Below, piece by piece: positions 19,960 through 30,375 of a stretch of DNA of 64,000 nucleotides. This DNA comes from Phytophthora sp. 'mugwort'. Its lineage: Eukaryota > Oomycota > Peronosporomycetes > Peronosporales > Peronosporaceae. The stretch lies in NCBI GenBank assembly GCA_033558025.1, contig JAUCEF010000006.1:124001-188000 (forward strand), in the 5' to 3' direction. The position numbers and the translations under genes are program-made. Within the stretch, counting starts at the first letter, position 1, and every line of letters starts with the position of its first letter. The notes under the pieces were generated by a model. The model did no database searches and had not been told where the DNA came from. It worked only from the letters and a program-made list of their open reading frames with translations.

Positions 19960-20796
19960 CTAGCCGAGCTTACAGCAGTCCGAGATAAGTGCGCGCTGCA
20001 TGATACGCGACGTGGCATATGAACTACCAAGACGGCGGTTGATGCCCGCCAAGAAGTCCACATCGAGGTCCTGGCGCTCCACTTGCGAGCGTGAGTTGAA
20101 CATGTACGTGGTTGAGGTCGGGTACTCGATCTCGCGGCTGAGCAATACCTGCACTAGCTCCTCGTTCGCGAGAATATGTGGAAACATCTTGTCGATACTC
20201 GAGCGGTTCAGCCGTACTGCAAGCACCCCCCTCACGACGACAATAGGGGCGTCCTCGGTTCCGCAGACCTCGGCCGACAGCATGCGCACTGACAGATTGG
20301 CGTGGAATTGCGTGTACAGATGCCACTGGTCGAGCACGGCTGAAACGCCGCGCGAATCGCCGAACTCCACGTCCTTATCCATGAAGGCCTTGACGAAGCC
20401 CACCTGCATGTCGAAACACTTGCGCACCCGGTCGCCGCCCGCCTCAGGATTGTGCATCCCGTGCGAGAAGACGGTGTAGTACTGCTCGGCAGCCTTGAGC
20501 ACGGCCCCCTCGCGGGCCAATCGGGTTCCCCAGATCTTGGTCTCTAGCAGCTCCCGCATGCCTTGTAGGCGCTGTACGTGCTCGCGTAGGTTGTTGACAT
20601 CCAGCTTCAGGTTGTATTCGGCTGAGCCCTTCTTGTCACGGTAGCGCCGCTGGCTCACGCGGCACTGACGACGGCGGCGCTCTCGCCGCCGTAGCTCTTC
20701 TTCCTGTTGCGCCATGGCCTGGCACTTGCCTTGACTCTGCAGCAACGCCACAGCACCGCCGGCCTGTATCACGGCGCTGGGATGGAACGTCGCCAT
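19960..20796 (-). CDS. bZIP transcription factor with Cys in the DNA-contact position (copy 2)
   Basis: 278 residues, single exon. ATG 20796 (MATFHPSAV) was chosen because the upstream in-frame codon at 20808 is GTG. The basic region is RRRRQCRVSQRRYRDKKG, with Cys45 in the Asn position and Arg53 in place, followed by LKLDVNNLREHVQRLQGMREL. The remainder parallels copy 1 (HNPEAGGDRVRKCFDMQVGF, VLDQWHLYTQFHA, SSYATSRIMQRALIS) and ends a little earlier. The Cys change is kept in both copies, so it predates the duplication. The two genes converge with ~730 bp between stops. A clear Inr-like promoter is present upstream. Confidence 0.85.
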   Translation of the reverse strand: MATFHPSAVIQAGGAVALLQSQGKCQAMAQQEEELRRRERRRRQCRVSQRRYRDKKGSAEYNLKLDVNNLREHVQRLQGMRELLETKIWGTRLAREGAVLKAAEQYYTVFSHGMHNPEAGGDRVRKCFDMQVGFVKAFMDKDVEFGDSRGVSAVLDQWHLYTQFHANLSVRMLSAEVCGTEDAPIVVVRGVLAVRLNRSSIDKMFPHILANEELVQVLLSREIEYPTSTTYMFNSRSQVERQDLDVDFLAGINRRLGSSYATSRIMQRALISDCCKLG

Positions 20797-20851
20797 TGTT
20801 TCTCTCACTCGTCAACTGTCCGTCGAGTTATTTCGATCTGCGGCGCCGCCT

Positions 20852-20868
20852 GAAAAAAGGCAAATGAT
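20852..20868 (-). promoter_or_regulatory. Inr + T-rich core promoter of bZIP gene 2
   Basis: The minus strand reads ATCATTTGCCTTTTTTC, a good oomycete initiator with its T-rich flank, 56-72 bp upstream of ATG 20796. Confidence 0.6.
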
Positions 20869-21721
20869 GAACACAGTGTACGTGGTAACGGTCGTCCAGA
20901 GAGGGCGCGATCAGGAATGAAGGAGTCGAAGTTTCGGATCGGTCCATGAGCTTGAAGTGAGTCGCCCGAAACCATAAATGTTGCTCTGAATACCGTAAAG
21001 TCGACTTTTTGAGCTAACTTGCTGGTGGTACCGTATTGACTCATAATTTCCTTGCGCATAAGTTAGCGCAAGGAAATTGTGTGGCATAACCGCAGACAAT
21101 CTGTCTAATTGCATACTCCATGTGTTTATAGAGGCTGTATGTGCACCATACCGACTTCCTCCGCTTATAGTGGACAGGTCAGGTACCGGTAAAAAAAAGG
21201 TACCACACTCCAAAAGTGACGCTCCGGTAACCGGTAATTACCGAAGTAGCGTAGGTGTACTTAGAAAAGTGTGTACGGTAATACAAAGCACATCTTTTAT
21301 CACAGTGTTGGCAATTGGTCACGCGCACGCGGAGATATCTCTGCGATGGCTGCATCGACGACCCCGTGCTTTCGTATTCATTTACACAGGTATGTAACCT
21401 AACTGCGTGTGCAATTTCAGGTCTGTAGCGTGTCTGTGGGCTAACTTCGACGGGTGAAATAGTTTTGGTATGGAAGTTGTCAGGCCGAGCACGGCGTGCC
21501 GGTCAGCACGCCTAGGCCATCACCCTCACGGGCGTGCTGACCGAGCACGCCAGCGGCCTATGTAGCAAGCCACCATGCGCGAGCTGCCTTGGACGGCCAG
21601 GACGCGCATGGCAGGCAGCCGCCGAAGGTACGTATCTGATGCGTACCTGCACAAAACAAATTAAGGAAAAAGGAAACGTTGCTTACATTTAGGTTAAGTA
21701 TACACAAAAGAAAAAGAAGCT
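20869..21721. other. Intergenic leading into the repeat block
   Basis: No gene recognised. About 21340-21457 is one copy of a repeat also seen near 29470-29600 and, inverted, at 30500-30620. A GC-rich hairpin sits at 21500-21543. Confidence 0.5.
21500..21543. repeat. Perfect 13-bp inverted repeat (hairpin)
   Basis: CGGTCAGCACGCC (21500-21512) is matched exactly by GGCGTGCTGACCG (21531-21543) across an 18-nt loop. Related GC-rich motifs (GCACGGCGTGC, GAGCACGCC) flank it. It may be a repeat end or a transcript hairpin. Confidence 0.75.
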
Positions 21722-21839
21722 TACCCAGTAAGGAAGCGCATGGAGAGCACAAGGTGCTTCCATGAGCGCATGCATGTCGTAGCTGGAAAAGAAAAACAAA
21801 CAAATATCATCATTCCAAAACGTGCGTCGTTCCCCACAA
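21722..21839 (+). repeat. 118-bp direct repeat, left copy
   Basis: Reads TACCCAGTAAGGAAGCGCAT ... CGTTCCCCACAA. It matches 29249-29366 with a single difference that I can see (C for A at 21783), after which the sequences part completely. Confidence 0.85.
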
Positions 21840-22223
21840 CGAATCCGCGGCTATCGCTATCGTCGCTGTCATCGTGTCGCCGCTGTCGTCCCGAAAGTGC
21901 TGTGACCGTAAGTGGTTGTTCCTTGATGGACACCCAGCTGCACACTGCGTGTGGACATAACTGTAATTTCAGGTTTTGGCCAGCGTACGCTAATTGATGC
22001 AAATTCGACCGGAAGGCTGTTGATAGTGCCTGAGGATACTCGGCCCCGGTTATTGCATTGACTATAATTGGAATTGCTGATCTTGATCCTGCCCCGTTTG
22101 AAAAAACAAGTCCCTATTTAGTACGCGTAATTCTTGGCTGGCCGGTAAGTTGAGTGGATCTTGGCAACCTTTGGCCAGCACTCTCTAGCAGTCTCGTTGC
22201 TCTGGCCCGCTTAGGCAAGGTTA

Positions 22224-22651
22224 TGCCTCGAGCAAAACCGTCTGTTGTCCATCAGAAGGACAATGAGGTTCCGTTACTCGGCGAGTTCTTACGTTTGTCT
22301 GTCGACGATCCGGGTGCTACAAAGAAAGCGCGCACAGACCTCCACAAGTCGATAGCCAAGTTGATCGTATACTACAGGCTTTGATCAAGCTCGTTAAATG
22401 CACGGCTGTGAACGTGGCGCAGAGAAACGTCGCATTGTGAGTTTGCTAATCGACGCAAGACTCAACTTCATCGCACCACCACCTCGTCTCGACTGGAATC
22501 CAGCGTGTGCTGCGAGAAATCGAGGTGAGTGAAGAACCTCCGTACTCCAAGTGGAGCGACTCGACGCGTAAACGTGCTAAGCGCGTTCGCCAAGCACTCG
22601 ATGGTGGATCGACCTCGTCGAAGGCATCCGAAGACCAGAACCGACAAAACT
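22224..22651 (+). pseudogene. Broken frame upstream of gag, unassigned
   Basis: Protein-like stretches in shifting frames (MPRAKPSVVHQKDNEVPLLG, then PYSKWSDSTRKRAKRVRQAL) lie between the left direct repeat and gag. This could be a decayed leader ORF of the outer element or part of another insertion. No family recognised. Confidence 0.3.
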
Positions 22652-22760
22652 AGTCGTTCCGAACCTTAGGATTACTCCTATTCCTTATAGCAAGTTCCCC
22701 TTTTTATCTCCCGTTCATCTTAAAGGTTTTCGAAAAGTGATCAAGCCGAAAGTATCAAGT

Positions 22761-23166
22761 ATGGCGGATCCTGCACATCTTATGCAGAGTATGCTCGCTT
22801 CGATCCAGAAACAAACCGAGCTCATTGAGACTATCACGCACATGAAACAGGTCTCTGAGCTCAAGCTGGAATGTGTAAAACTGCCTACGTACAGCGGTAC
22901 CATGAACGAGTCATTTGCTTTATACAAACAACAGATTGACCAGTACTTTGAAGCTAAGAATATCGCATACACGGAGGCAGCCCTGAAGAAAAGGATGTTG
23001 GCGTGATTGCCGGAACGCTGAAGCATACTGCTGCACACTGGTACACGGCTGAAATGGACACTTTCGCGAGTGTCGACGACTTCTTTATGAAGTTGGAAGC
23101 CGAATTCGTATTCAAGGACCCGCAGAGCGTCTGCGAGAGCAGATGAACGACTTGAAAGAGCGCAGT
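22761..23166 (+). pseudogene. Gag-like fragment of the outer gypsy element
   Basis: From ATG 22761 (MADPAHLMQSMLASIQKQT) the frame runs to a stop at 23006 and continues in another frame (VIAGTLKHTAAHWYTAEM, then FFMKLEAEFVFKD). This is the typical retrotransposon gag layout, with W near the middle and a conserved F.L..EF. It is cut off at 23167 by the terminal TG of the inner element's LTR. It carries a frameshift near 23005 and an in-frame stop near 23143. Confidence 0.65.
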
Positions 23167-23536
23167 TGCAGCGGGGCTAGTGCGTCAGAGGAAGACGTAT
23201 GTCTTAGCTGTGGTTATCCTAACGCCTAAGGTCTTCGCAGAGGCTTAGGTCACTCTAGTTATACCACTAGAGACTAAAAGAGTCAGTATTCCTAAACCTA
23301 GGGCAATACTCTCTTTAATGCTAAAACAGAACTGTTATTTGCTGCTTATCTGCGGCAAAGCCGCCTGTGGTGTAAATGTATGACTCTAACTATCTACCAT
23401 AGTTAGACCTAGCCAAATGCATACCGAGTGTCCACGTACTGAAATCCCGTTAATCCAAGAGGTACCAAGTACCACTTACTACAAGGTGACACGTAGCACG
23501 GCTACACTCGCGTTACCTTCGTGTAACCCCGTTACA
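23167..23536 (-). repeat. 3' LTR of the inner gypsy element (370 bp)
   Basis: On the minus strand it begins TGTAACGGGGTTACACG directly after a purine run (GGTGGGGGAGAG, plus-strand 23537-23548) and ends CCCCGCTGCA at 23167, so it has TG...CA ends. Its low-coordinate end is repeated at 27964-28062. Confidence 0.7.
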
Positions 23537-23663
23537 CTCTCCCCCACCAAACCGTGGACACACCGTATCCACGAGGGTCTAATTGTATCAATCGAAAAAG
23601 GTCCGGAACCTTCCCCTCCAAGAGCGTTTCACTGTTTGTTCCGCATTGAGTGTTCACACTCAG

Positions 23664-24690
23664 ATGTCAACAGCCAGTTGGTCTTTTGACCTCCCTCGTT
23701 CGCCTCGCGATAACAGCCCTCGCCACGGGCTAAGCCCCTCTGTGTCTCCGACACCTTCGTTATCATCGTCATCCCGTACGGGACAGGTCTCTGACCGTGC
23801 GCCTCCCGCACCCTCGCGGCTCTCGGTGCGAGAGTATCACTCAGCGCACAAGCGCCGATACGGTCAGAACGAAGCCGCGGAGGCAGTGCCCCGTATGCTT
23901 TGCGCGAGACGCCCTCTTCGACGACCTTGAGGAAGGTGAAGAGGAGGTCGACTGCACTGAGTCCATGACCGGTAGTAGCCCTGTCCGCTCGTCGATCCTG
24001 CGCCGCCAACTGCGCGCTCCAAATCCGTTCAAGCTCTCGACTCCACGAGTCCTGCGCAATGCGCCTCCGCTACCTTCGCGGGGAACAACAGATGATCCCA
24101 GGGGATCTGGTGTCGTCACCAATCCTTTGGGCGAAGTCCAGGAGCAACAGCTCGCGGCTGATCCGCAGCTCCCACGTTCGTGGCGACCTACGGCTCGGCC
24201 ATTGTACACCTCGTCACTTCGTGACTATGGCTTTGAGCCTCGAGATCCCAGCGAAGTGGCTCGCCGAGCAGCATCGGAGTTGCTTAACACGTATGTGATT
24301 GGACCGGCGGCCGCAACACCCGACGGGCTCGCCGCGCAAGAGTCTCTCAGAGAGAGATACTTGACCCCTCAAGTGACTACTCAGCGCGACTATCACGATC
24401 GCCTGCAAGAGCTCGGCACGGACGGGTCACCGATGCGGACTTACCCAGTTGTGCTCCTGTCAGGAGAGACGTCTTGGGAAGACGATGGACAGTTCCAAAG
24501 CTGGGTGGAAGGAGCTCGCAAGCTCTCTCCATTAATGCCCTTCGGGCTAGTTTCAGTGAATCTAATGTTCGAGTCGAACGTCAACTACGTTTCGAGTTCG
24601 CGAAACTCAAGGCGAAACGCCAATTACCCCTGCTTACCGGCCTCGCCCCCAGGGCTCTCTCGCACTCGGTGCTTCTGCTGTCACTGCTAG
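23664..24690 (+). CDS. Opposite-strand ORF between pol and 3' LTR of the inner element
   Basis: Reads against the direction of the host element. ATG 23664 (MSTASWSFDLPRSPRDN) opens a Ser/Pro-rich start that passes, after one apparent frameshift near 23895, into a 297-codon open frame (23797-24690). That frame has a balanced composition with Trp, Tyr and Phe (SWRPTARPLYTSSLRDYGFE, DGQFQSWVEGARKLSP). A further protein-like frame continues toward 24900, over the chromodomain on the other strand. No family recognised. It could be a genuine antisense accessory gene of the element or a remnant of a different insertion. A chance frame is less likely over the 23797-24600 part, because the minus strand there shows nothing recognisable. 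Confidence 0.4.
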
Positions 24691-24829
24691 CGGATCTCAC
24701 GCTCGTGAGGCCGCTCCTCTTCAAGACCAGAGCGACAGCTCTGCTGCTGGTATTTGGCCCCCCAGCGGCTATTGCCGGAAGCGCCAGGCGAGCGACTCCT
24801 CGGTCGCTCGCCCTCGGGGCTCTGCTATC

Positions 24830-26760
24830 GCGTCGATCGAAAGCGTCCACGACGTCAGGGCAATCTTGCCGGAGGGGAACTTCGTACTCCCAAGAGTTCT
24901 GTGAGTGAGGATAACCCTCCACTTCACAAGATATTGGGTACGATCCTGGCGACGACGCCGCGCCACTAAGCGCTCCACATGATAGTGGGAAGTTCCGCTC
25001 ATCGAGCAACGGCGGTGGAGGTCGATGACCGGCTGGATCCTCGCGTTGCGAGTCGCAGTGATCTGCTAGCGGTCGAGAGGCGGGTGCAGACCCTGTCCGA
25101 CTCGCTACAGTGGGCGACGAGTCATCGTGACCGTCTCGCTGACGAGATCGATGCCATGCTTCATCGGGTCGACTGGGGTTTCAGTCTCCTCCCTCGATTG
25201 CCAACCGCCTAGAACTCCTGGAGCAGCCCTCTGCTCGTCGCTTCGAATCGCTAGACCGTTCGCTCGCTGAGCTATGTGGTCAGTTGGACCTCCTCATGCG
25301 CCTCCAGCACTTTGGCCAGCCACCGGTTGTGGCGTCAAACCCTCCGCGCTCACCAAGCCGGGTCTCGATATGGCTTAAGGAAGCCTACGTAAAATACGCT
25401 GTGTGTACGCATCTTTTTCGGAAGATTGAGCGTCTACGCAAGGCCCTCCTGGCCATGACCTTAAAGGTCCAATGAAGCGCGGGCCCAACTTGGTATTGAA
25501 GACCACAGACACTGCATGTGTAGGTAGGTTTTTAGCGTTTAATAGAACTTTGTCACCCACGGTAAGCACTTCAATATTCTTCTGCCCTTTGCATCAGCCT
25601 GTTCCTTCTGAGATCTTGGCTTTCAGCCATCGCATCGAGTACTTGTCGTAAGACACTTAAACGCGTAGACACGAACGTGTCAATTTGCCTGCGAACTACA
25701 GCTGGGCTGATATCAGCTATCCCATCGGCTATCCCTCCCCCACTAAGCTCAGAACCACGGAGTGGTGGCGTCAGCGGGACGCGAGGGCGTGTGATACCGT
25801 TCAAATAGAACGGGGTGAAGCCTGTCGAGGCATGCACCGCATTGTTCAATGGAAACTCAACGAGTGGTTGCATGGTGCTCCATTGCTTGGATCTATCCGC
25901 ACAGACACTCTGAAGCATGTCTTTGTCAACGCGATTCACGCGTTCAGTCTGACCATCGGTCTGCGGATGGTCCGCTATGGACATGTCGAGTCGAGTGCCG
26001 AGCACCTTAAAGACCGACGCCCAAAAATTACCCGTGAAACGGGGATCTCGATCCGAAACAATTGTCTCTGGCAGACCATGCTATAGAAATACACGACCCA
26101 TGAACAGTGTGGCTGTTCCTTCTCCATTGATGGTGTCCGGCACCGCCGCTAAATGAGCCATCTTGCTCAATCGGTCGACAAAGACAACGATCCCCATGTC
26201 GCCAGCCGCAACCCGTGGCAGGCCGAACACAAAGTCCATACTCATGGATTGCCAACACCCCGTGGGTACAGGCAAGCTGACCAACGGCGCGACCGAGTGT
26301 GGCGAGGGTTTAACCCGTTGACACGTCTCACACGTGCATACATAAGTACTGACCCACTTGTAAAGCTTCGGCCACCAGTAGTGGGAGCTCACCGAGCTGT
26401 AGGTCTTTCTTGAACCGAGATGACCGTCAAGTGGGGGTATCATGTGCCTCATAGAGGATACGGTACTTGAGATCCTCTTCGTGAGTAACCACGACACGTG
26501 GGGTGTCTTCTGGACCAGTACCGTAGTACCATAGGCCAACATCGAGAGTGTATCAATGTAGCCTCGCGCGCAACCGCGCTGACAGCTTAATGTCTGAGTT
26601 AGCAAACTCCACGCTTCCTAGCGCATGTAGCAGAGCTATGCTGGGCTCGTCACACGCGTACGCCGCGCGGATCAAGTCTGTCACAGACGAAGTCACCGTC
26701 GTGACGTGAGCGATCTCATAGTCTGGCCTGTGTGATAACGCATCGGCCAAGACATTCTGC
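24830..26760 (-). pseudogene. Pol remnant of inner element: RNase H end, integrase, chromodomain
   Basis: On the minus strand, ADALSHRPDYEI (~26750) is the usual RNase H-integrase link. It is followed by the zinc-binding part (CETCQRVKPSPHS), the catalytic core start (MSMDFVFGLPRV) and TDGQTERVNRV of the core end. Then come GDKVLLNAKNLPTHAVS and KLGPRFIGP, and, after a shift, NLPKKMRTHSVFYVGFLKPY. A chromodomain reads HYHVERLVARRRRQDRTQYL then, in another frame, GYPHSQNSWEYEVPL. Several frameshifts and stops interrupt it. RT is absent. Confidence 0.8.
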
Positions 26761-27179
26761 TCGCCTCAACGCCGAGCAAGCCCGGCTTGCATATACGTTC
26801 CGTGTTAAAGAGTACGGCTCTCTCCGGAGCTGGGTCCTGTTGCCCTCCACCTCCATGAGGCTCAACAGAGCTCCGTTCTTCCCCAGCGGGCTCCCCGCGG
26901 CTACTTAGTGTCGACGTTTCCCGCGACGAGCCGATGGCTGGGCTCGATGCAGATGCGGAGGCTCGTAGGAGCTTGACGTGACCTGCGTGACGGGCAGGTT
27001 GGCCTCAATGGGTGGTGCTTCGGCAGATGAAGCACCGACGAACACCCATACGCTGCCCGGCAGCATGAAGCTTTACTTCCTCATCTTCAGCGTAGCTGAG
27101 GTCCATAGGGACCGGTCCGTCGGACGGAGTAGCGTTAGCAACGCCCTAGCCAAGTCGAGACTACTTGAAGTTGAACTCG

Positions 27180-27911
27180 GCGTTCGAAACGACACTCTCA
27201 TGGCCTACTTAAAAGAAGAAGGGTGAATGCGGAAGACTTCCGTCCTGGCCACGCCAGTGCGGAGGCCCTCTATAAAGACTGTCACAGTCTCTGCCTCTGG
27301 CAGCGGATCGGCCGCTATGCTGGCGATCAGAGTTCGCAACTCCTGGACGAAGTCCACCAAGTCCTTCTTACCCTGGCGGGTACTCAGAAAGCGTGACCTC
27401 ACGTGGTACACCCGGAATAGGCGGAGCAAACACTTGCGAAAGCTCGAGTTTCAGCTCTTCCCAGCTCGGGAAGGCCGCGTCCACCGATGTGCCGCACGTG
27501 AGTGCCCATTCTCGTGCTCGGCCACCGAGCTCCGAGATCGCTAGCGCAACGCGCTGTTGCTCAGTACGAGGCATGGCCAATCCATCGCCATTTCGATCTC
27601 ACGGATCCAAAACATGAGGTCCCCCCCCCTCCTTTCTTTCGAAAGCCTTGACGCTCACGATGAGCGGTTTTGGCCGGGAGGCCCATCCAGCGATGCCGTC
27701 GACGTCGGTGCAGACGCTGACATCTTCTGCTGGAGGTGCTCAAACAGAGCATTCTCGTAACTTGGAACGCCTCCAGACGCGCGTTCACCGCGTCCCGTCC
27801 TTGCAAAGCAAGATGCGTTATGCCTTCAGGGCCGAGCAAAGACATAAGCTTTTTCAGCGCGTCTTGCTGGCTCTGGGACAGATTAGAAGACGCTGTCTGC
27901 TCCATCCTCAC
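27180..27911 (-). pseudogene. Gag remnant of the inner gypsy element
   Basis: Overlapping minus-strand frames read in order as gag: an N-terminal helical part (SQSQQDALKKLMSLLG), a core ([36 protein letters not shown]) and the conserved helix set (DLVDFVQELRTLIASI, TVFIEGLRTGVARTEVFR). At least two frameshifts separate them. Downstream pol is truncated. Confidence 0.7.
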
Positions 27912-27944
27912 CGAAGAATAGTCCTAAGACTCAGGTGAGGGATT

Positions 27945-27963
27945 GACTACAAGTGTTACCAGG
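27945..27963 (-). other. Likely primer-binding site of the inner element
   Basis: Directly inside the LTR end, the minus strand reads CCTGGTAACACTTGTAGTC. TGGTA at this position is typical of initiator-tRNA-Met primed gypsy elements, although the full match to a tRNA 3' end cannot be confirmed here. Confidence 0.4.
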
Positions 27964-28062
27964 TGCAGCGGGGCTGCGTAGCGGAGTGCTCAGAGGAAGA
28001 CGTATGACCCCCCGAGTCTTAGCTATGGTTATCCTAACCCCTAAGGTCTCTGCAGACACGTA
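27964..28062 (-). repeat. Truncated 5' LTR of the inner element
   Basis: Matches 23167-23255 with small indels (shared TGCAGCGGGGCT, CAGAGGAAGACGTATG, GGTTATCCTAAC). Similarity stops at about 28062, so only ~100 of ~370 bp remain. Confidence 0.7.
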
Positions 28063-28089
28063 GTGTATACACAGGAGTAGATAATTCAA

Positions 28090-29240
28090 ACATCGGTGTT
28101 ACGTCGGTCGAAGCTCCAATCTCATTCTCGACGATGTCGACTTCCGGGGGGAGAGTCGTCCGATTGGTGTACCGCAGGAGCAAGTCAACAGCGTCCGATT
28201 TCCAATATGCGAGCTGCACTTGTCCGCTGACCAGAAGGAAGAGTTTCAACTCGGGTACATGTCGGACCAAGACTTCAAGCAGCAGTGGATGCATGGTACC
28301 CACATGGAAAAGTTTGTGAAACACAACGGTTTACTCTTCGTTAAGAACACAAAGAGAGATATCGTCTACCGTTTATGTGTTCCGAAGCAAAGGTCTACGT
28401 ACGAATGTCATCATAGCGTTCCCTGATGGCAGCACGTCAGCGCATCCGGGTAGCCGTCGTACTCACCTAAAGCTGTCGCAATGGTATTGGTGGCCGACTA
28501 TGAATCGTGACGTTCGAGAGTATGTCCGTACCTGTGAGACCTGCGCGAGATGGAAGTTCAGCAGTCAGAAGAAGAAAGGTCTTCTGATGCCATCACCAAT
28601 TCCTAAGGAATGCTAAGAAGTTGTTTCGATGGACTTCATCACTAGATTGCTGGTGTCGGAAGGATTTATTGCTATCTTAGTTGCAATCGACAAACTGTCG
28701 AAACGCGAAAAATAGGTACCTATCTACACTACGGGAGATGTTCAGGACACAGCCAAATTTACTTTGATGCTGTTATTAGACACCATAGTGGCCCGAAAGT
28801 AATTACCAGCAACTGTGACTCGAAATTCAATCCAGATTCTGGAAGTCACTTATGAAGCTGATGGGTGTCACGCTAAGTATGACCACATCTCTCAGAGCTC
28901 GAGCTGATGGCCAGACAGAACGTCACAACTTAGTACTTGAAGAGGCTCTGAGATGCATGGTATCGTATCATGGCGATGATTGGGTGAAATAACTTGGAAC
29001 TGTAGAGCATGCCCACTCAACTCTCACATGGACAAAACTTACTCCATTTGAGGTTGACATAGGGCGTAAGATCTCAAACCTAGTCGCTAAAGAAATGAAA
29101 GGCCTACTACAGTCGGACCAAGATGTAACGATTGCAGAGATCGCGAGAAACTTTGCAAAAAAAGGCAAGAGATCGTAGAAGAAGCTCGGCAGAATCTCGA
29201 ACAAGCTCAAGTCAAACAGAAGGAGTACTACGATCGCAAA
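28090..29240 (+). pseudogene. Integrase remnant of the outer gypsy element
   Basis: Plus-strand frames give the pre-integrase part (EEFQLGYMSDQDFKQQW, LLFVKNTKRDIVYRLCVP) and then the zinc-binding H2C2 region (HPGSRRTHLKLSQWYWWP, VREYVRTCETCARWK). The core start follows (VSMDFITRLLVSEGFIAI), then a core end with ADGQTERHN-like spacing, and an Arg/Lys/Glu-rich helix (NLEQAQVKQKEYYDRK). There are at least four stops or frameshifts. It resumes the outer element on the far side of the inner insertion. Confidence 0.75.
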
Positions 29241-29248
29241 TGCCAGAA

Positions 29249-29366
29249 TACCCAGTAAGGAAGCGCATGGAGAGCACAAGGTGCTTCCATGAGCGCATGC
29301 ATGTCGTAGATGGAAAAGAAAAACAAACAAATATCATCATTCCAAAACGTGCGTCGTTCCCCACAA
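29249..29366 (+). repeat. 118-bp direct repeat, right copy
   Basis: Almost identical to 21722-21839. It directly follows the outer integrase remnant. Confidence 0.85.
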
Positions 29367-30375
29367 GTCCAACCTACCTGCTTCCTCCGCCGCACTGCAA
29401 GTGCCTAGCCGCCCCGACAGAAGTTATAATAGAGGGTGGTCAATGGGCGTGCGCAAGCGAGGATATTTACGCTGTGGATGGTCGCTGCTGGATGCAGCGA
29501 CGGTGCTCTGCTATCGTATCAGCTACACAGGTATGTCATTTAACTGCATGTGCAATTTCAGGTCTGTAGCGTGTCTGTCGACTAACTTCGACGGGTGACT
29601 TTTCAGTTAGCAGTTCCAATGAAGTTATGGGTGACAATATACGTTCGTATTACTGACAATTATCGATCTTCATTTCCTTGGTCGTTATCCGAATCGACTT
29701 CACCAACATTTGCATCAATAGCGCAGCATTTGACAAGGCTTTCGATCACATATGCTGCTGCGATGTCAGCTTCGTTGAGTAGAGCATTTCAAAAGTAGCG
29801 TTCGTCGAGATTCGTAGGCATCAGGGCTTAGGTCGGGAAACTGCATCTTAATAACCTTTCGAACGTCCTTCGATTCTTCTAGCGCACGTGCAGCGTTGGC
29901 TTATATGCTATAAAGGAAGCACGGCGCTTTCCGGCGGAAGTACGAGGAGGGGACGATTGCATCGGTTGGGCAATGAATGGTGATCGTCTCGGTTGAATAC
30001 CGGTATACAACTAGTTTAAACGATGTGATATGTTTGCAACGTCGCTTATATGTGGAACTTAGGAGTTCATCAAAATACAGCAATATTTTTTTTGATTGGT
30101 CACTCATATATGAGGTTGTCCACTATAAGCGTAGGAAGTCGGTACAGTCAAATCTTTGTGCACATAGTAATGGTTATCACGGTTGGGAAGTACAGTATCC
30201 CCCTGTTGCAAGCGTCGCTATGTTAAAAGCGTCACTTCATTTTATTCAAATATATTTCTCCATAAATATTTTTGTTTCCGCTCTGTCACAAGCGTCAGAG
30301 CCGCAAAATGACAGTTCACTTTCGGAAATCACGAAGGCTACGAATCACCACGACGACCAGAGATTGTACACCCCA

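Larger units (their letters stand above)
23167..28062 (-). mobile_element. Inner Ty3/gypsy chromodomain element nested in the outer one
   Basis: Minus-strand order: partial 5' LTR (28062-27964), primer-binding-like site, gag (27911-~27180), RNase H end, integrase, GPY/F-type linker, chromodomain (to ~24830), polypurine tract (23548-23537) and 3' LTR (23536-23167). The protease, RT and most of RNase H are deleted between about 27000 and 26760. Frames are broken in several places. The chromodomain places it among chromoviruses. Confidence 0.8.
21722..29366 (+). mobile_element. Outer Ty3/gypsy retrotransposon, degenerate and interrupted
   Basis: Plus-strand gypsy pieces lie on both sides of a second element: a gag-like frame at 22761-23166 and an H2C2-type integrase from about 28100 to 29240. 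118-bp direct repeats at 21722-21839 and 29249-29366 bracket these parts and may belong to its terminal repeats. The protease/RT section is missing. Borders are therefore tentative, and the element is dead. Confidence 0.6.

Noticed and set aside
24979..25475. Plus-strand helical frame (RRVQTLSDSLQWATSHRDRL) as part of the antisense ORF
   Set aside because: It overlies the minus-strand linker between integrase and chromodomain of the gypsy element, where the minus strand has recognised coding sequence on both sides. Not claimed as a gene.
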